A DNA stretch of 64,000 nucleotides from HXMU1420-13 sp965228545 (GTDB lineage: Bacteria > Bacteroidota > Rhodothermia > Balneolales > Balneolaceae). The stretch lies in contig OZ245822.1 in the NCBI GenBank assembly GCA_965228545.1, positions 2,232,001-2,296,000 on the forward strand, read 5' to 3'. A program made the position numbers and the translations under genes. The notes below the pieces were generated by a model. It saw only the letters and a program-made list of their open reading frames with translations. It was not told the origin of the DNA and did no database searches. Below, in pieces: positions 1-8,005 of this stretch (position 1 is the stretch's first letter; each line of letters opens with the position of its first letter).

Positions 1-412
1 CGGAAACAAAACCATCACTATCATCAGGGGCTTGATAGTCTGATATAATTACATCACCGTCATTTTCATAATATGAACCAACAGGAACATTGAAACCTAT
101 ATCGTTCGAAAGTGCTGAATCAAAATGAAGAGAATAGTTGTTCGAAGCATCATTGTAAACCATTAGAAAAAGAATTTTCTTTGTAAATGGGAACAGATTG
201 TCGTCAGAATAGCTACCGCTAAAGTTTAAAAATGATTTGTTATTTGATGAAGACATAGATGCACTTGCCCTGTTAGCATCAAACCGTTCCCCATTAATTT
301 GAGCATAAAAGAAAGTTGGTATGGGCTCTAATGGCTTTGGTTCGTTATCGAATAAACTACAGCTTGCAAAGATGAGTAATAATGGAAGAGATATTTGGAT
401 GGTCGCTTTCAT
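1..412 (-). CDS. Lipoprotein, partial (tandem copy 1)
   Basis: The gene starts at ATG 412 and runs off the left edge of the window, so the C-terminus is missing; 137 codons are open. It begins MKATIQISLPLLLIFASC, a signal peptide with lipobox FASC, so it is probably a lipidated envelope protein. The following stretch (SLFDNEPKPLEPIPTFFYA) is almost identical to the upstream gene at 417-998 and the rest is clearly homologous but diverged, so the pair is a tandem duplication. Only 4 bases separate it from the stop of that gene, so they are probably cotranscribed. Function is not recognised. Confidence 0.85.
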   Translation of the reverse strand, partial: MKATIQISLPLLLIFASCSLFDNEPKPLEPIPTFFYAQINGERFDANRASASMSSSNNKSFLNFSGSYSDDNLFPFTKKILFLMVYNDASNNYSLHFDSALSNDIGFNVPVGSYYENDGDVIISDYQAPDDSDGFVS

Positions 413-416
413 AGTG

Positions 417-998
417 CTAATCTTCTCTCCTATCTCGTAACTCTAATAAAAATTTGCCATTTGTAAAATGCAGGGTATCCTGATCCCGTTGGGGAAAGAT
501 GCTGTTGTTTCTAAAACTTAAGTACATGGTCACTTCAAAAGTGCCGGAAATTGTTTTTCTACCATCTTCAAGTTCCTCTAATTTTACATTTACTAGGCCA
601 TCTGTATTTTGCGATTTTTTATAATGTGATAAGACCAGATCTCCATCATTTTCGAAATAGGATGCACCGGGCATTTTAAAACCAAGTTCTGCAGATGCTA
701 CACTATCAGCATTTAATGAATAAGTATTGATACCTTCGTTATATAATATTGAAAGTATGATACTTTCCGAGTAAGGATAAATTTCGTCATAGTAGTGTGA
801 GCCACTAAATTCAAGCATAGAATATTGATTTGCGGGCGTAATAACCGCATTGGCTCCATTTGCATCAAACCGTTCCCCATTAATTTCAGCATAAAAGAAA
901 GTTGGTATGGGCTCTAATGGTTTTGGTTCGTTATCAAACAAACTGCAGCCGGAAAAGATGAGTAAGAATGGAAGGGAAATGTGAAATAACATATTCAT
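417..998 (-). CDS. Lipoprotein (tandem copy 2)
   Basis: 193 residues with an N-terminal hydrophobic segment ending in lipobox IFSGC, so it is likely a lipidated envelope protein. The mature part starts with an acidic, proline-rich linker (NEPKPLEPIP) and continues into a predicted beta-rich globular domain with an INGERFDA motif. It is the upstream member of a tandem pair with the gene at 1-412. The start at ATG 998 gives a complete signal peptide. I do not recognise a named domain; small lipoproteins of this style are common in Bacteroidota relatives. Confidence 0.85.
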   Translation of the reverse strand: MNMLFHISLPFLLIFSGCSLFDNEPKPLEPIPTFFYAEINGERFDANGANAVITPANQYSMLEFSGSHYYDEIYPYSESIILSILYNEGINTYSLNADSVASAELGFKMPGASYFENDGDLVLSHYKKSQNTDGLVNVKLEELEDGRKTISGTFEVTMYLSFRNNSIFPQRDQDTLHFTNGKFLLELRDRRED

Positions 999-1013
999 GA
1001 GTCAAAAATAGTA

Positions 1014-1042
1014 TTCCGGCAGAAGGAATTCCTCTGCCGGAA
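1014..1042 (-). terminator. Rho-independent terminator of the metalloprotease gene
   Basis: Perfect 10-bp arms TTCCGGCAGA (1014-1023) and TCTGCCGGAA (1033-1042) flank a 9-base centre. Read on the minus strand the hairpin is followed shortly by TATTTTT, which fits termination after the protease gene that ends at 1055. Confidence 0.7.
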
Positions 1043-1054
1043 AAGGTTCGTTAT

Positions 1055-3157
1055 TTATTTAATAAGGGTAATGGTCTGCGTTTGCACTTTATTGCCGGCT
1101 TGTAAGCGCACAAGGTAATTGCCACTCGAAAAAGTGGATGCATCAAAGGTTACCTGATGCCGCCCGGCCTGATAATTTCGATTCGTCAATTGAGTGAGTT
1201 CTCTTCCAGACATATCATACACCATTATAGAAACATGCTCAGCTTCCGGCAAATCAAAGGTAATTTGAGTGGAAGGATTAAACGGATTTGGGTAAGCGGG
1301 TAATAGAACAGTGGTTTCCGGCATTTCAGATTCATCAGTTCCTGAACCTACTAATTTCGGCTGAGGTCCTCCCGGATTCTCGCAGATTTGTCCCGGTGGG
1401 CATGGTTGATTTGTATTATCATCAACGTTTACTGATACTACTTTACTACTACTTTGGCCGGTACTGGTAGAGACGGTAAGTTTTATATACCAAGTACCCG
1501 GTGAAAGTGTAACGAACCATGAAGAAGAAGTGGATTGTACGCTACCGAAATTAGTAGGACTGCCTGAACTTTTTTGCCATTGGTAGGAGAACGTTCCGGT
1601 TCCTCCACAGGTATTGTCAGAAAAGGTATAGTTTTGTCCATATTGACTGGAAGTCCCCGCAGCATAAGAAATGCCAGCAGCCGGCTCATTTGCATTTTTA
1701 AAATTTGAAACGGTAACACGAGTATTGTTCAGTACCCTTCGATTATCCCGTTCATTAACTATACCAAGAGCTTTTCCATTGTATGTAGTATAAGGTGTCG
1801 AATAATATTTTATGTTAGTGATATCATTATCGGTCTGATCGAAGTCGTACGCCATAATTGTTGCTTTATAACACCTTCTTCTATTCAAGAAACCACATGG
1901 ATAACTGAATCTATGTCCATAGCCATAATCATAAAGCGGAAAAGGATGAGTATCATCGCTTGGGTGATGTTGTGCTGCTTGAATATGTCCAATTTCATGA
2001 GCCAGAGTGTATTTAGGGGCAGTAGCTTTCGAAATATCGACGATTACATAAGCACTATCAGCCTCTAGATTGGTGCCGCCTGCTATGCCATATTGTTCTC
2101 TATTATCTGGTGCCCCAGGGTCTGATGGGCATTGTGTCTCATCACATGGTCCAGAAACACGGTCATCATAATAAATACCTGGTGAGGTGAACATAATGAC
2201 TACATCTGCTTTTACAGAGTCTCTAAGTTGAAATATTTTATCATCTGGTATAAGTCTTTGATATAAAGCTGTTTGTATTAGTCCTTCACTTTCATTAAAA
2301 TCGTCTTCTTGAATATGCTGTACAACTAATCGGACATTATTTATCCCTGAATTTGCATACGCTTGATTGGTTTCTGCAATGGCAAGATCAATAACATTAT
2401 CAATGTTGCCATTTTGTGATTCAGCGGCGCCCTCGGTATATAAAACCAAAGCTCGGATATATCGCATACTACAAGATGTCTGAATTTCCGATTCATTCGC
2501 TAACAAATCCTCAGAAGTTTCAACGGTAAAAGGTGCAGCATTTGAAGTTGTCTCCCTTTCTGATAAAACATTCGCTGCGATATCACTCGTAGTAGTTATC
2601 GTACCGCTACCTGATTGATTTGGGCTTCCTCTACCGGCACGAGCTTTATTCTTTCGATTTATTTCTTCTCTATCAAATTCAATGAAGGCATGCATACCGG
2701 ATTTACCTAGAGGATGAATTTGAAAGAAAATACCTTCAACATCGATATTTCCATTAATTTCGCCATCGTTGTTTTGAACAAAGGTAGCAGACCCAATCGG
2801 GTGCTCGGATGATTGATGAAATACATCTCCTACCCAAATATATCGCTTGTCAGAAGGGACTTCTATACTGGTTTTAATAATTTGAATCTCTTCGGCACCT
2901 TTACCCGGTGTAAAATGTATTCTCTTACTATTTGGGTTCACATATAGAATCAGCTTTTCTATCTCATACAACTTTTCAGGTAGTTGTACGGCATGTACGG
3001 CTTTATGTATGGAGTTTTTTGAAAACTTTTGGATTCTCTGCAGTGCTTGCGCCGGCAGTTGTAACTGATTTAGCCCTTGTTTCTGGATAAGAGCTTTACC
3101 TTGCTTTGAAGGATTGTTTAAGTGTTGCGCTTGTAAGGTTATTGGTAACAATACCAA
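1055..3157 (-). CDS. Secreted metzincin-type metalloprotease with T9SS sorting domain
   Basis: The 700-residue open frame carries a zinc site HEIGHIQAAQH (numbering from 3157: H387, E388, H391, H397), matching metzincin HExxHxxGxxH except Ala for the usual Gly. A Met-turn-like ATIMAYD follows. After the catalytic domain comes a PKD/Ig-like region and then a C-terminal domain beginning YPNPFNPSTQITF, a T9SS type A sorting signal, so the protein is expected outside the cell or on its surface. The open frame has no ATG at its start: 3157 is TTG and cuts the signal peptide. An ATG at 3206 with a perfect signal peptide is one base out of frame, separated by seven Gs (see 3169-3175). The gene is therefore either off, phase-variable or misread. 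Confidence 0.8.
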   Translation of the reverse strand: MVLLPITLQAQHLNNPSKQGKALIQKQGLNQLQLPAQALQRIQKFSKNSIHKAVHAVQLPEKLYEIEKLILYVNPNSKRIHFTPGKGAEEIQIIKTSIEVPSDKRYIWVGDVFHQSSEHPIGSATFVQNNDGEINGNIDVEGIFFQIHPLGKSGMHAFIEFDREEINRKNKARAGRGSPNQSGSGTITTTSDIAANVLSERETTSNAAPFTVETSEDLLANESEIQTSCSMRYIRALVLYTEGAAESQNGNIDNVIDLAIAETNQAYANSGINNVRLVVQHIQEDDFNESEGLIQTALYQRLIPDDKIFQLRDSVKADVVIMFTSPGIYYDDRVSGPCDETQCPSDPGAPDNREQYGIAGGTNLEADSAYVIVDISKATAPKYTLAHEIGHIQAAQHHPSDDTHPFPLYDYGYGHRFSYPCGFLNRRRCYKATIMAYDFDQTDNDITNIKYYSTPYTTYNGKALGIVNERDNRRVLNNTRVTVSNFKNANEPAAGISYAAGTSSQYGQNYTFSDNTCGGTGTFSYQWQKSSGSPTNFGSVQSTSSSWFVTLSPGTWYIKLTVSTSTGQSSSKVVSVNVDDNTNQPCPPGQICENPGGPQPKLVGSGTDESEMPETTVLLPAYPNPFNPSTQITFDLPEAEHVSIMVYDMSGRELTQLTNRNYQAGRHQVTFDASTFSSGNYLVRLQAGNKVQTQTITLIK

Positions 3158-3168
3158 GATGGCAAGTA

Positions 3169-3175
3169 CCCCCCC
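3169..3175 (-). other. G7 homopolymer breaking the protease signal peptide
   Basis: On the minus strand ATG 3206 opens MVNLTIRKLQWG and then reaches seven Gs. With seven Gs the frame is lost; with six it would continue as VLAILVLLPITLQAQ into the protease, forming a complete signal peptide with an AQ-type cleavage site. This is the classic geometry of a slipped-strand contingency locus, but a base-calling error in the homopolymer gives the same picture. Confidence 0.6.
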
Positions 3176-3359
3176 ATTGTAATTTACGGATAGTTAAATT
3201 AACCATTGTACCTATGTTTTTATTAATTGATTAGCTGTGTTGAGAACCCCTTAAAAAATCTCAACAAAACCAAGAGTTACTTCTTATGCATTTGTTACAG
3301 GTTTATATTTTTTTAGGTCTAAAAAATTAATCTCGAATTTTTCTGTGATTTATAAACCG

Positions 3360-3626
3360 GTTTCTTGCCTGCGCAGGAATGACTTTATAAAGGGTAATTT
3401 GCTGGTAAAAAGCACGTCATCCCGCGGCGAATGCCGGGATCTGAAGTTTTGAATAGGGCAAGAATCTTAATTTACATTCTAGATTCCCGCCTGTGCGAGA
3501 ATGACTTTATAAAGGGTAAGTTGCTAGTAAAAGCCCTTCATCCCGCAGCGAATGCCGGGATCTAAGGCTTTGAATAGGGTTAGATAATTTAACAACGTTT
3601 TAGATTCCTGCCTCCGCAGGAATGAC
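3360..3626 (+). repeat. Tandem intergenic repeat, about 2.2 units of 121-122 bp
   Basis: The gap between the protease and the DUF456 gene (3207-3686) holds two diverged direct copies (about 3360-3481 and 3482-3602) and the start of a third (3603-3626). Each unit contains two hairpins: one around CCTGCGCAGG or its variants (perfect arms ATTCCTGC/GCAGGAAT at 3604-3623) and one with ATCCCG...CGGGAT (for example 3419-3440). No coding potential is seen. It resembles REP/MITE-type intergenic hairpin families. The rest of the gap holds nothing else I can support. Confidence 0.75.
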
Positions 3627-3686
3627 AATTATCACAAAGATGGGAGTAGTTACCTACGTTGATGGATTTGTGCTTTCGTTTCAAAA

Positions 3687-4163
3687 TCAAAAAATCGCTC
3701 TGAAAAACATCACTGCAAACATTGCAGCCACAAATGTCTTGATCATTGTTCCGGTTAAGAATCCTAAAAATGAACCCCAAGCTGATCGGAGTGCTACATG
3801 TACATCTTGTTTGTAAAGCAACTCACCTAAAAACGCACCCACTAATGATCCCAAGAAAAAACCGATCGGAGGCATAAAAAACATACCAAGTATCATCCCA
3901 ATCATACTTCCGGTTGCTCCATAAACGGTTCCACCAAATTTTTTGGTCGTATAAGCGGGGATCAAATTCTCGAGTACTAAAATGGCCACAATTACAATCG
4001 CCCACACCACAAGAAAAGTAGCGCTGTAGGTGGTAACGCCTGCTAAATGGAGCACAAATAGCCCTAAATAGCTAAACGGTAAACCAGGGATTACCGGTAA
4101 AAATGCTCCGATTAATCCTACTACAATTAACAAGCCGGCAAGTACAATCCAAATAAGTTCCAT
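3687..4163 (-). CDS. DUF456 family membrane protein
   Basis: 158 residues, nearly all hydrophobic, with the features of DUF456: an N-terminal helix followed by GAFLPVIPGLP, then glycine-rich helices (GATGSMIGMILGMFFMPPIG and GSLVGAFLGELL) resembling glycine-zipper segments. It is an inner-membrane protein with about four to five helices and unknown function. The start is ATG 4163. It appears to stand alone; its 3' end abuts the hairpin repeat at 3360-3626. Confidence 0.85.
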   Translation of the reverse strand: MELIWIVLAGLLIVVGLIGAFLPVIPGLPFSYLGLFVLHLAGVTTYSATFLVVWAIVIVAILVLENLIPAYTTKKFGGTVYGATGSMIGMILGMFFMPPIGFFLGSLVGAFLGELLYKQDVHVALRSAWGSFLGFLTGTMIKTFVAAMFAVMFFRAIF

Positions 4164-4251
4164 AATTCCATGTTTATCTATTAAGTCCTGTCACGTTAAA
4201 ATAGAAAACTTGTTTCATGTACTATTCTTGGCGGTCAACAATTTGGTTGTG

Positions 4252-4527
4252 TTAGTTTATAAACCCTTCGTATCGAGCTAATTGAACCAGTGTTGTAGAT
4301 AACAGCTGATCTAGATTAATTGAAGATGATTTCAGCCACTTATGTACATCACGATCTTCAGGATATTTATCAATGCAATCTTCTGTGTATCGAGTAAAAT
4401 CACGAACAACATCCAGAATGTCTAATAACTTATTCGGACATTGGCACTCTATCATATCAGCATGTCTTCGAAGTTCTTCTGCGGCTTCATTACTTATTTG
4501 AAGGCCATCTTCAACTGTAATTTTCAT
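4252..4527 (-). CDS. Small hypothetical protein next to nucleotidyl cyclase
   Basis: 91 residues, acidic and predicted helical, with no signal peptide or membrane segment. It follows the cyclase gene by two bases and so is almost certainly cotranslated with it. No family is recognised. A role as partner or regulator of the cyclase is only suggested by position. Confidence 0.75.
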   Translation of the reverse strand: MKITVEDGLQISNEAAEELRRHADMIECQCPNKLLDILDVVRDFTRYTEDCIDKYPEDRDVHKWLKSSSINLDQLLSTTLVQLARYEGFIN

Positions 4528-4529
4528 CT

Positions 4530-5114
4530 TTAAACTTGGATTATGGAATTAAATGGGGTTAACCAATACGTTTGTACAGGCTTTTTCTTACCAGCGACAC
4601 TTTTTAAAGGCATTTTTCGGAATGAAAACATACCTGATGTTTCTTTGTAAGTTGTATCAGAAACAAGCACATCTACAATGAAATACTTAGTCATTTCTTC
4701 GATGCGTGCAGTTAAGTTTACTGCGTCACCTAATATAGTAGTTTGATGAAGTTGCTTCGTCTTTAATTCGGCGTATGCAGCAACACCAGTGTGAACACCT
4801 AAACCAAAGGTGATTACATTTTCAACATTAAAGTACCGATCTGAATTTATATTGACTAATTCTTCACGCAGATTGACGCATGCATTAATTGCGTGCATAG
4901 CATGTGAATCAAGGGGATGTGTAAATCCAAAATGGGCGAGAAATCCATCTCCTGTAAACCGGTCTACAATTCCATTATGATCTTCTACCACCTTTCCCAG
5001 TACTGCCAGTACTGAGTTAGCAAACTCAACGGCCAGTTCCGGTTCTTTTTCATCAAAAAGTGAGGTAAAATTGCGGATATCGCACACTAAAATAGTTCCG
5101 CGAGAAGTACTCAA
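4530..5114 (-). CDS. Class III adenylate/guanylate cyclase
   Basis: A single class III nucleotidyl cyclase catalytic domain. Numbering from codon 5114: metal-binding Asp in CDIRNF (D12), second metal site in RFTGDG (D56), and LGDAVNLTAR giving the NxxxR transition-state pair (N133, R137). The active-site set is intact, so it should make cAMP or cGMP. There is no membrane or sensor domain. The open frame has no ATG; 5114 is a TTG and the frame extends only to a stop at 5148. A second frame just upstream reads FFYIEKLDRLINF and would join at FYDSLSTSRG with one added T, so the true N-terminus may be frame-disrupted. Two kinases with cyclic-nucleotide-binding domains in this window are possible receivers of its product. 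Confidence 0.85.
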   Translation of the reverse strand: MSTSRGTILVCDIRNFTSLFDEKEPELAVEFANSVLAVLGKVVEDHNGIVDRFTGDGFLAHFGFTHPLDSHAMHAINACVNLREELVNINSDRYFNVENVITFGLGVHTGVAAYAELKTKQLHQTTILGDAVNLTARIEEMTKYFIVDVLVSDTTYKETSGMFSFRKMPLKSVAGKKKPVQTYWLTPFNSIIQV

Positions 5115-5196
5115 AGAATCGTAAAATTTATTAGCCTGTCTAGTTTTTCAATATAAAAAAACTAAACCTCTAAATCCCGAATGCTCATTTTGCTAA

Positions 5197-6396
5197 TCAA
5201 ATTCTAAGATAATTATGGTCGAAGGAGCTTTCGATGTATTCGCTGATCGAAATATTCGCCCATTTATCCGAAGAGTTCTTTTTGATGAAATCCAGATCGT
5301 GCGATTTATCATCCGCATATCGAAACAATAAGCTACTTAAGTGATCCATATCTTGCTTGCAGTATTCGTACAAACGATGGTTGGTTACGGATACACGTGA
5401 GCCACCAAGAATTTCGGAAGCGATATTATAAGCAACCGTTTTTGCCATGATATCGGTACAATAACGAGTTCGTGGAACCCCACAAGGCACGCGAGTTTCA
5501 TCTTCCTGTGCGATATACACCGAGCCACCTGCGCCATAAATATTGGGATATCTCACATGCTGAAATTCGTTATTTACCTTGATCAAGCCGGCAAAATTGG
5601 AAAGATTATGCGTTGTTCGAACAGCATCGATTCCAATAAATTGTGGAATAATCATGCTAAAGGTAGAATCGATTTCTTCCCCAGAATCTAGTATTACTCT
5701 GCCTCGTTTTAGCTCTTTTATTTCTGCGTTGGTTTTCCAGTTGATGTTATACCGATCAAATAATTGCTCGCATGCTTTTACATCGTCGTGGATACCGCCA
5801 ATCCCAAAATGGGTTAAATAAGGTTCGGCAGTAATAAAGTGTATTGGTACTACATCGATCAACTGTTCAACTTTTAGGTGATATAACGCATTGAGTAAAA
5901 ACTCATAGGCTGCAAAAAAGTAGCCCGACCACTGTGCCGCGCCAATCACTATCGGTCCGGGGTTTTCGATAAAGTTTTTCCAAGCAAGGCGAGTACGTTC
6001 TGCTTCGCGCATGGTACAAATAGAAAAAATGTGGTTTTCCGGCACAAATCCTTTAATGCTAGAATAATTTGGTTTAGTACCGGTTGCCAACACCAGATAA
6101 TCATACGTAAGGTCTTCTTCGGAAGTGTATACCAGCTGTTCTTCCAAATCGAAGCCATACACCGTAGATTGAATAAACTTGATGTTATGATCGGCATAAA
6201 TCGGTCGGGTATCGAACGATATGTCTTCAGAGTTTCGATATCCGAATGGGTGCCAAACCAACGACGGTAGAAACATAAACTCCGGTGTTTTATCGATTAC
6301 TGTGATGTCATGCCTGCCTTCAAATAGCTTAGCTAAACTAAGCGCGGTGGAATAACCCGCAAAACTAGAACCTACAATTACTACTCTTTTCTTCAT
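5197..6396 (-). CDS. FAD-dependent oxidoreductase (SQR/NDH-2-like)
   Basis: 399 residues of the pyridine nucleotide-disulfide oxidoreductase fold: FAD-binding VIVGSSFAG (8-14 region), a mid-protein ATGTKP motif, and a C-terminal region PNIYGAGG that contacts FAD. The overall order resembles sulfide:quinone oxidoreductases and type II NADH dehydrogenases, peripheral membrane enzymes that pass electrons to quinone. Cysteines are present (ICTMRE, KACEQ, VPCGVPRTRYC) but I cannot assign an SQR catalytic trio with confidence. An ATG at 6423 is possible, but 6396 is chosen because a strong GGGGAGG lies six bases upstream. It is upstream of the cyclase on the same strand. Confidence 0.8.
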   Translation of the reverse strand: MKKRVVIVGSSFAGYSTALSLAKLFEGRHDITVIDKTPEFMFLPSLVWHPFGYRNSEDISFDTRPIYADHNIKFIQSTVYGFDLEEQLVYTSEEDLTYDYLVLATGTKPNYSSIKGFVPENHIFSICTMREAERTRLAWKNFIENPGPIVIGAAQWSGYFFAAYEFLLNALYHLKVEQLIDVVPIHFITAEPYLTHFGIGGIHDDVKACEQLFDRYNINWKTNAEIKELKRGRVILDSGEEIDSTFSMIIPQFIGIDAVRTTHNLSNFAGLIKVNNEFQHVRYPNIYGAGGSVYIAQEDETRVPCGVPRTRYCTDIMAKTVAYNIASEILGGSRVSVTNHRLYEYCKQDMDHLSSLLFRYADDKSHDLDFIKKNSSDKWANISISEYIESSFDHNYLRI

Positions 6397-6401
6397 GATA
6401 A

Positions 6402-6408
6402 CCTCCCC
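6402..6408 (-). promoter_or_regulatory. Ribosome binding site fixing the start of the flavoprotein
   Basis: GGGGAGG on the minus strand, six bases before ATG 6396. It decides between this start and the in-frame ATG at 6423. Confidence 0.75.
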
Positions 6409-6435
6409 AATTTTTGGATGCATGTATCACTTTAA

Positions 6436-6450
6436 CTTCAATAGTTGAAG
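6436..6450 (+). promoter_or_regulatory. Short inverted repeat in divergent promoter region
   Basis: CTTCAA-TAG-TTGAAG lies between the flavoprotein (start 6396, minus) and phosphofructokinase (start 6537, plus). It could be an operator, but the arms are only 6 bp and no regulator gene is adjacent. Confidence 0.25.
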
Positions 6451-6536
6451 ATTGTGTGAATTTAAATCAAAAAAGCGCTTTTTCATAAAACCTTCATAAG
6501 AGCGAAGTACTCTAAGCCTGAACCAACGGAGCAAAT

Positions 6537-7742
6537 ATGGCCAAAAAAACTACATATAAAGGAACGCTAGGAATTTTAACCGGAGGCGGTGATGTGCCTG
6601 GCTTAAACCCGGCAATTCGAGGGGTAACAATCCGGGCACTACGCGAAGGCTACCGCGTTATTGGATTCAGACGCGGATGGGCAGGCTTGATAGATATTAT
6701 CAGAGATAAAAAAGCAGACAATAGTAATAATTTTATCGAATTAACTGAAGAGATCGTTAATAAAGCCGGACGAACAGGTGGCACATTTTTGCACACCTCA
6801 CGAACACGGCCAAGTCATGTAAAAAAAGCGGTGGTTCCCGATCACCTAAAAGAAACATACACAGAGGATGACAACGATTTAACTCCCGAAGTATTAAAAA
6901 ACCTAGAATGGGTTGGAATTGATTTTCTGATTCCAATTGGGGGCGATGACACACTTAGTTATGGAGTGCGATTATATACCGAAGGATTTAAGGTGGTAGC
7001 TTTGCCAAAAACCATGGATAATGACGTGCCCGGAACCGATTATTGTATTGGTTTTAGCACGTGTGTAACGCGAACTATTCAATTAGCGAATACCTTGCGC
7101 ACATCCGCCGGATCGCATGAGCGTTTTTTGGTGATGGAAGTGTTCGGACGGTATGCCGGCTTTACCGCTATGTTACCAACCATGGCAGGAGCAGCCAGCA
7201 GGTGCGTGATTCCAGAATATAAATTCGATATGGAACAACTTGCTGAGCTCATGAATTATGACCGGCTAAAAAATCCAAGCCGTTATTCCATGTTGCTCGT
7301 TTCCGAAGGCGCGATGTTTGAAGGTGGTGAAATGGTATTTCAGGATGCAACAACCGATGCGTATGGACACAAAAAATTGGGTGGAATTGGGGATTTGGTT
7401 TCTGAAGAACTAAAACGGATGTCGCCCAAATATAACAATGGGAAAACCGTGAATATCATTAATCAAAAACTAGGATATATGGTGCGTGGTGGCGATCCGG
7501 ATGCCATCGATTCTATAGTTCCTATGGCCTATGGAAATATGGCGTTTGATCTGATAAAGCAAAAAATACACGGGCGATTGGTGGTACTAAAAAACGGCCG
7601 CTACGACAACGTACCCATCGACATTGTAACAAGTAAAAAGAAACTGGTAAATGTTGGGCGACATTACAACACAGAACGATTACGGCCTTACTACAATAGT
7701 TTCGAAATGCAGCCGTTGTTTATCATGACAAGCGAATATTAG
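6537..7742 (+). CDS. 6-phosphofructokinase, PPi-dependent type
   Basis: 401 residues of the phosphofructokinase family, phosphorylating fructose 6-phosphate in glycolysis. The N-terminal loop is TGGGDVPGLN (15-24). The phosphoryl-donor loop reads GGDDT (135-139) and the catalytic loop PKTMDND (157-163). In the family GGDG plus PGTIDND marks ATP enzymes, while Asp in the donor loop and Lys before TMDND mark pyrophosphate-dependent enzymes, so PPi is the expected donor. A GTDYCIGF segment and MEVFGRYAG match the sugar-binding region. The gene is monocistronic, with a strong terminator at 7773-7803. Confidence 0.9.
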   Translation: MAKKTTYKGTLGILTGGGDVPGLNPAIRGVTIRALREGYRVIGFRRGWAGLIDIIRDKKADNSNNFIELTEEIVNKAGRTGGTFLHTSRTRPSHVKKAVVPDHLKETYTEDDNDLTPEVLKNLEWVGIDFLIPIGGDDTLSYGVRLYTEGFKVVALPKTMDNDVPGTDYCIGFSTCVTRTIQLANTLRTSAGSHERFLVMEVFGRYAGFTAMLPTMAGAASRCVIPEYKFDMEQLAELMNYDRLKNPSRYSMLLVSEGAMFEGGEMVFQDATTDAYGHKKLGGIGDLVSEELKRMSPKYNNGKTVNIINQKLGYMVRGGDPDAIDSIVPMAYGNMAFDLIKQKIHGRLVVLKNGRYDNVPIDIVTSKKKLVNVGRHYNTERLRPYYNSFEMQPLFIMTSEY

Positions 7743-7772
7743 GTTAGAATATTTGATTTAGATTGAGTAAAA

Positions 7773-7803
7773 AAACCCCGTCATCTTTCAGGTGGCGGGG
7801 TTT
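7773..7803 (+). terminator. Rho-independent terminator of phosphofructokinase
   Basis: AAACCCCGTCATC pairs with GGTGGCGGGGTTT across a 5-base loop, including two G-T pairs. It starts 31 bases after the stop codon. Confidence 0.8.
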
Positions 7804-8005
7804 ATTATTTACGTGAATAAGGGTAAGCAATTTCCAATATTCCGGTGAAGCTCCGGATGGGTTGCTTTTAAAAAGTAATGAATGATAGAAGTTAAATGTA
7901 AAGATTTCATGAAGCTGTATTCTGCAATTCTAAACTCCGCTTGCGGGCTAAGGTGCGAATAGGTATCATCATCGGAATTTGCGATCAAACCTCAAATAAA
8001 ATTTT

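Noticed and set aside
3360..3626. Possible CRISPR array
   Set aside because: The units are 121-122 bp, diverged and number only about 2.2, with no short identical repeats or unique spacers and no cas genes.
4252..5114. Cyclase and small gene as a recent horizontal acquisition
   Set aside because: Base composition and codon choice look like the neighbours, and no mobile element or boundary repeat is present.
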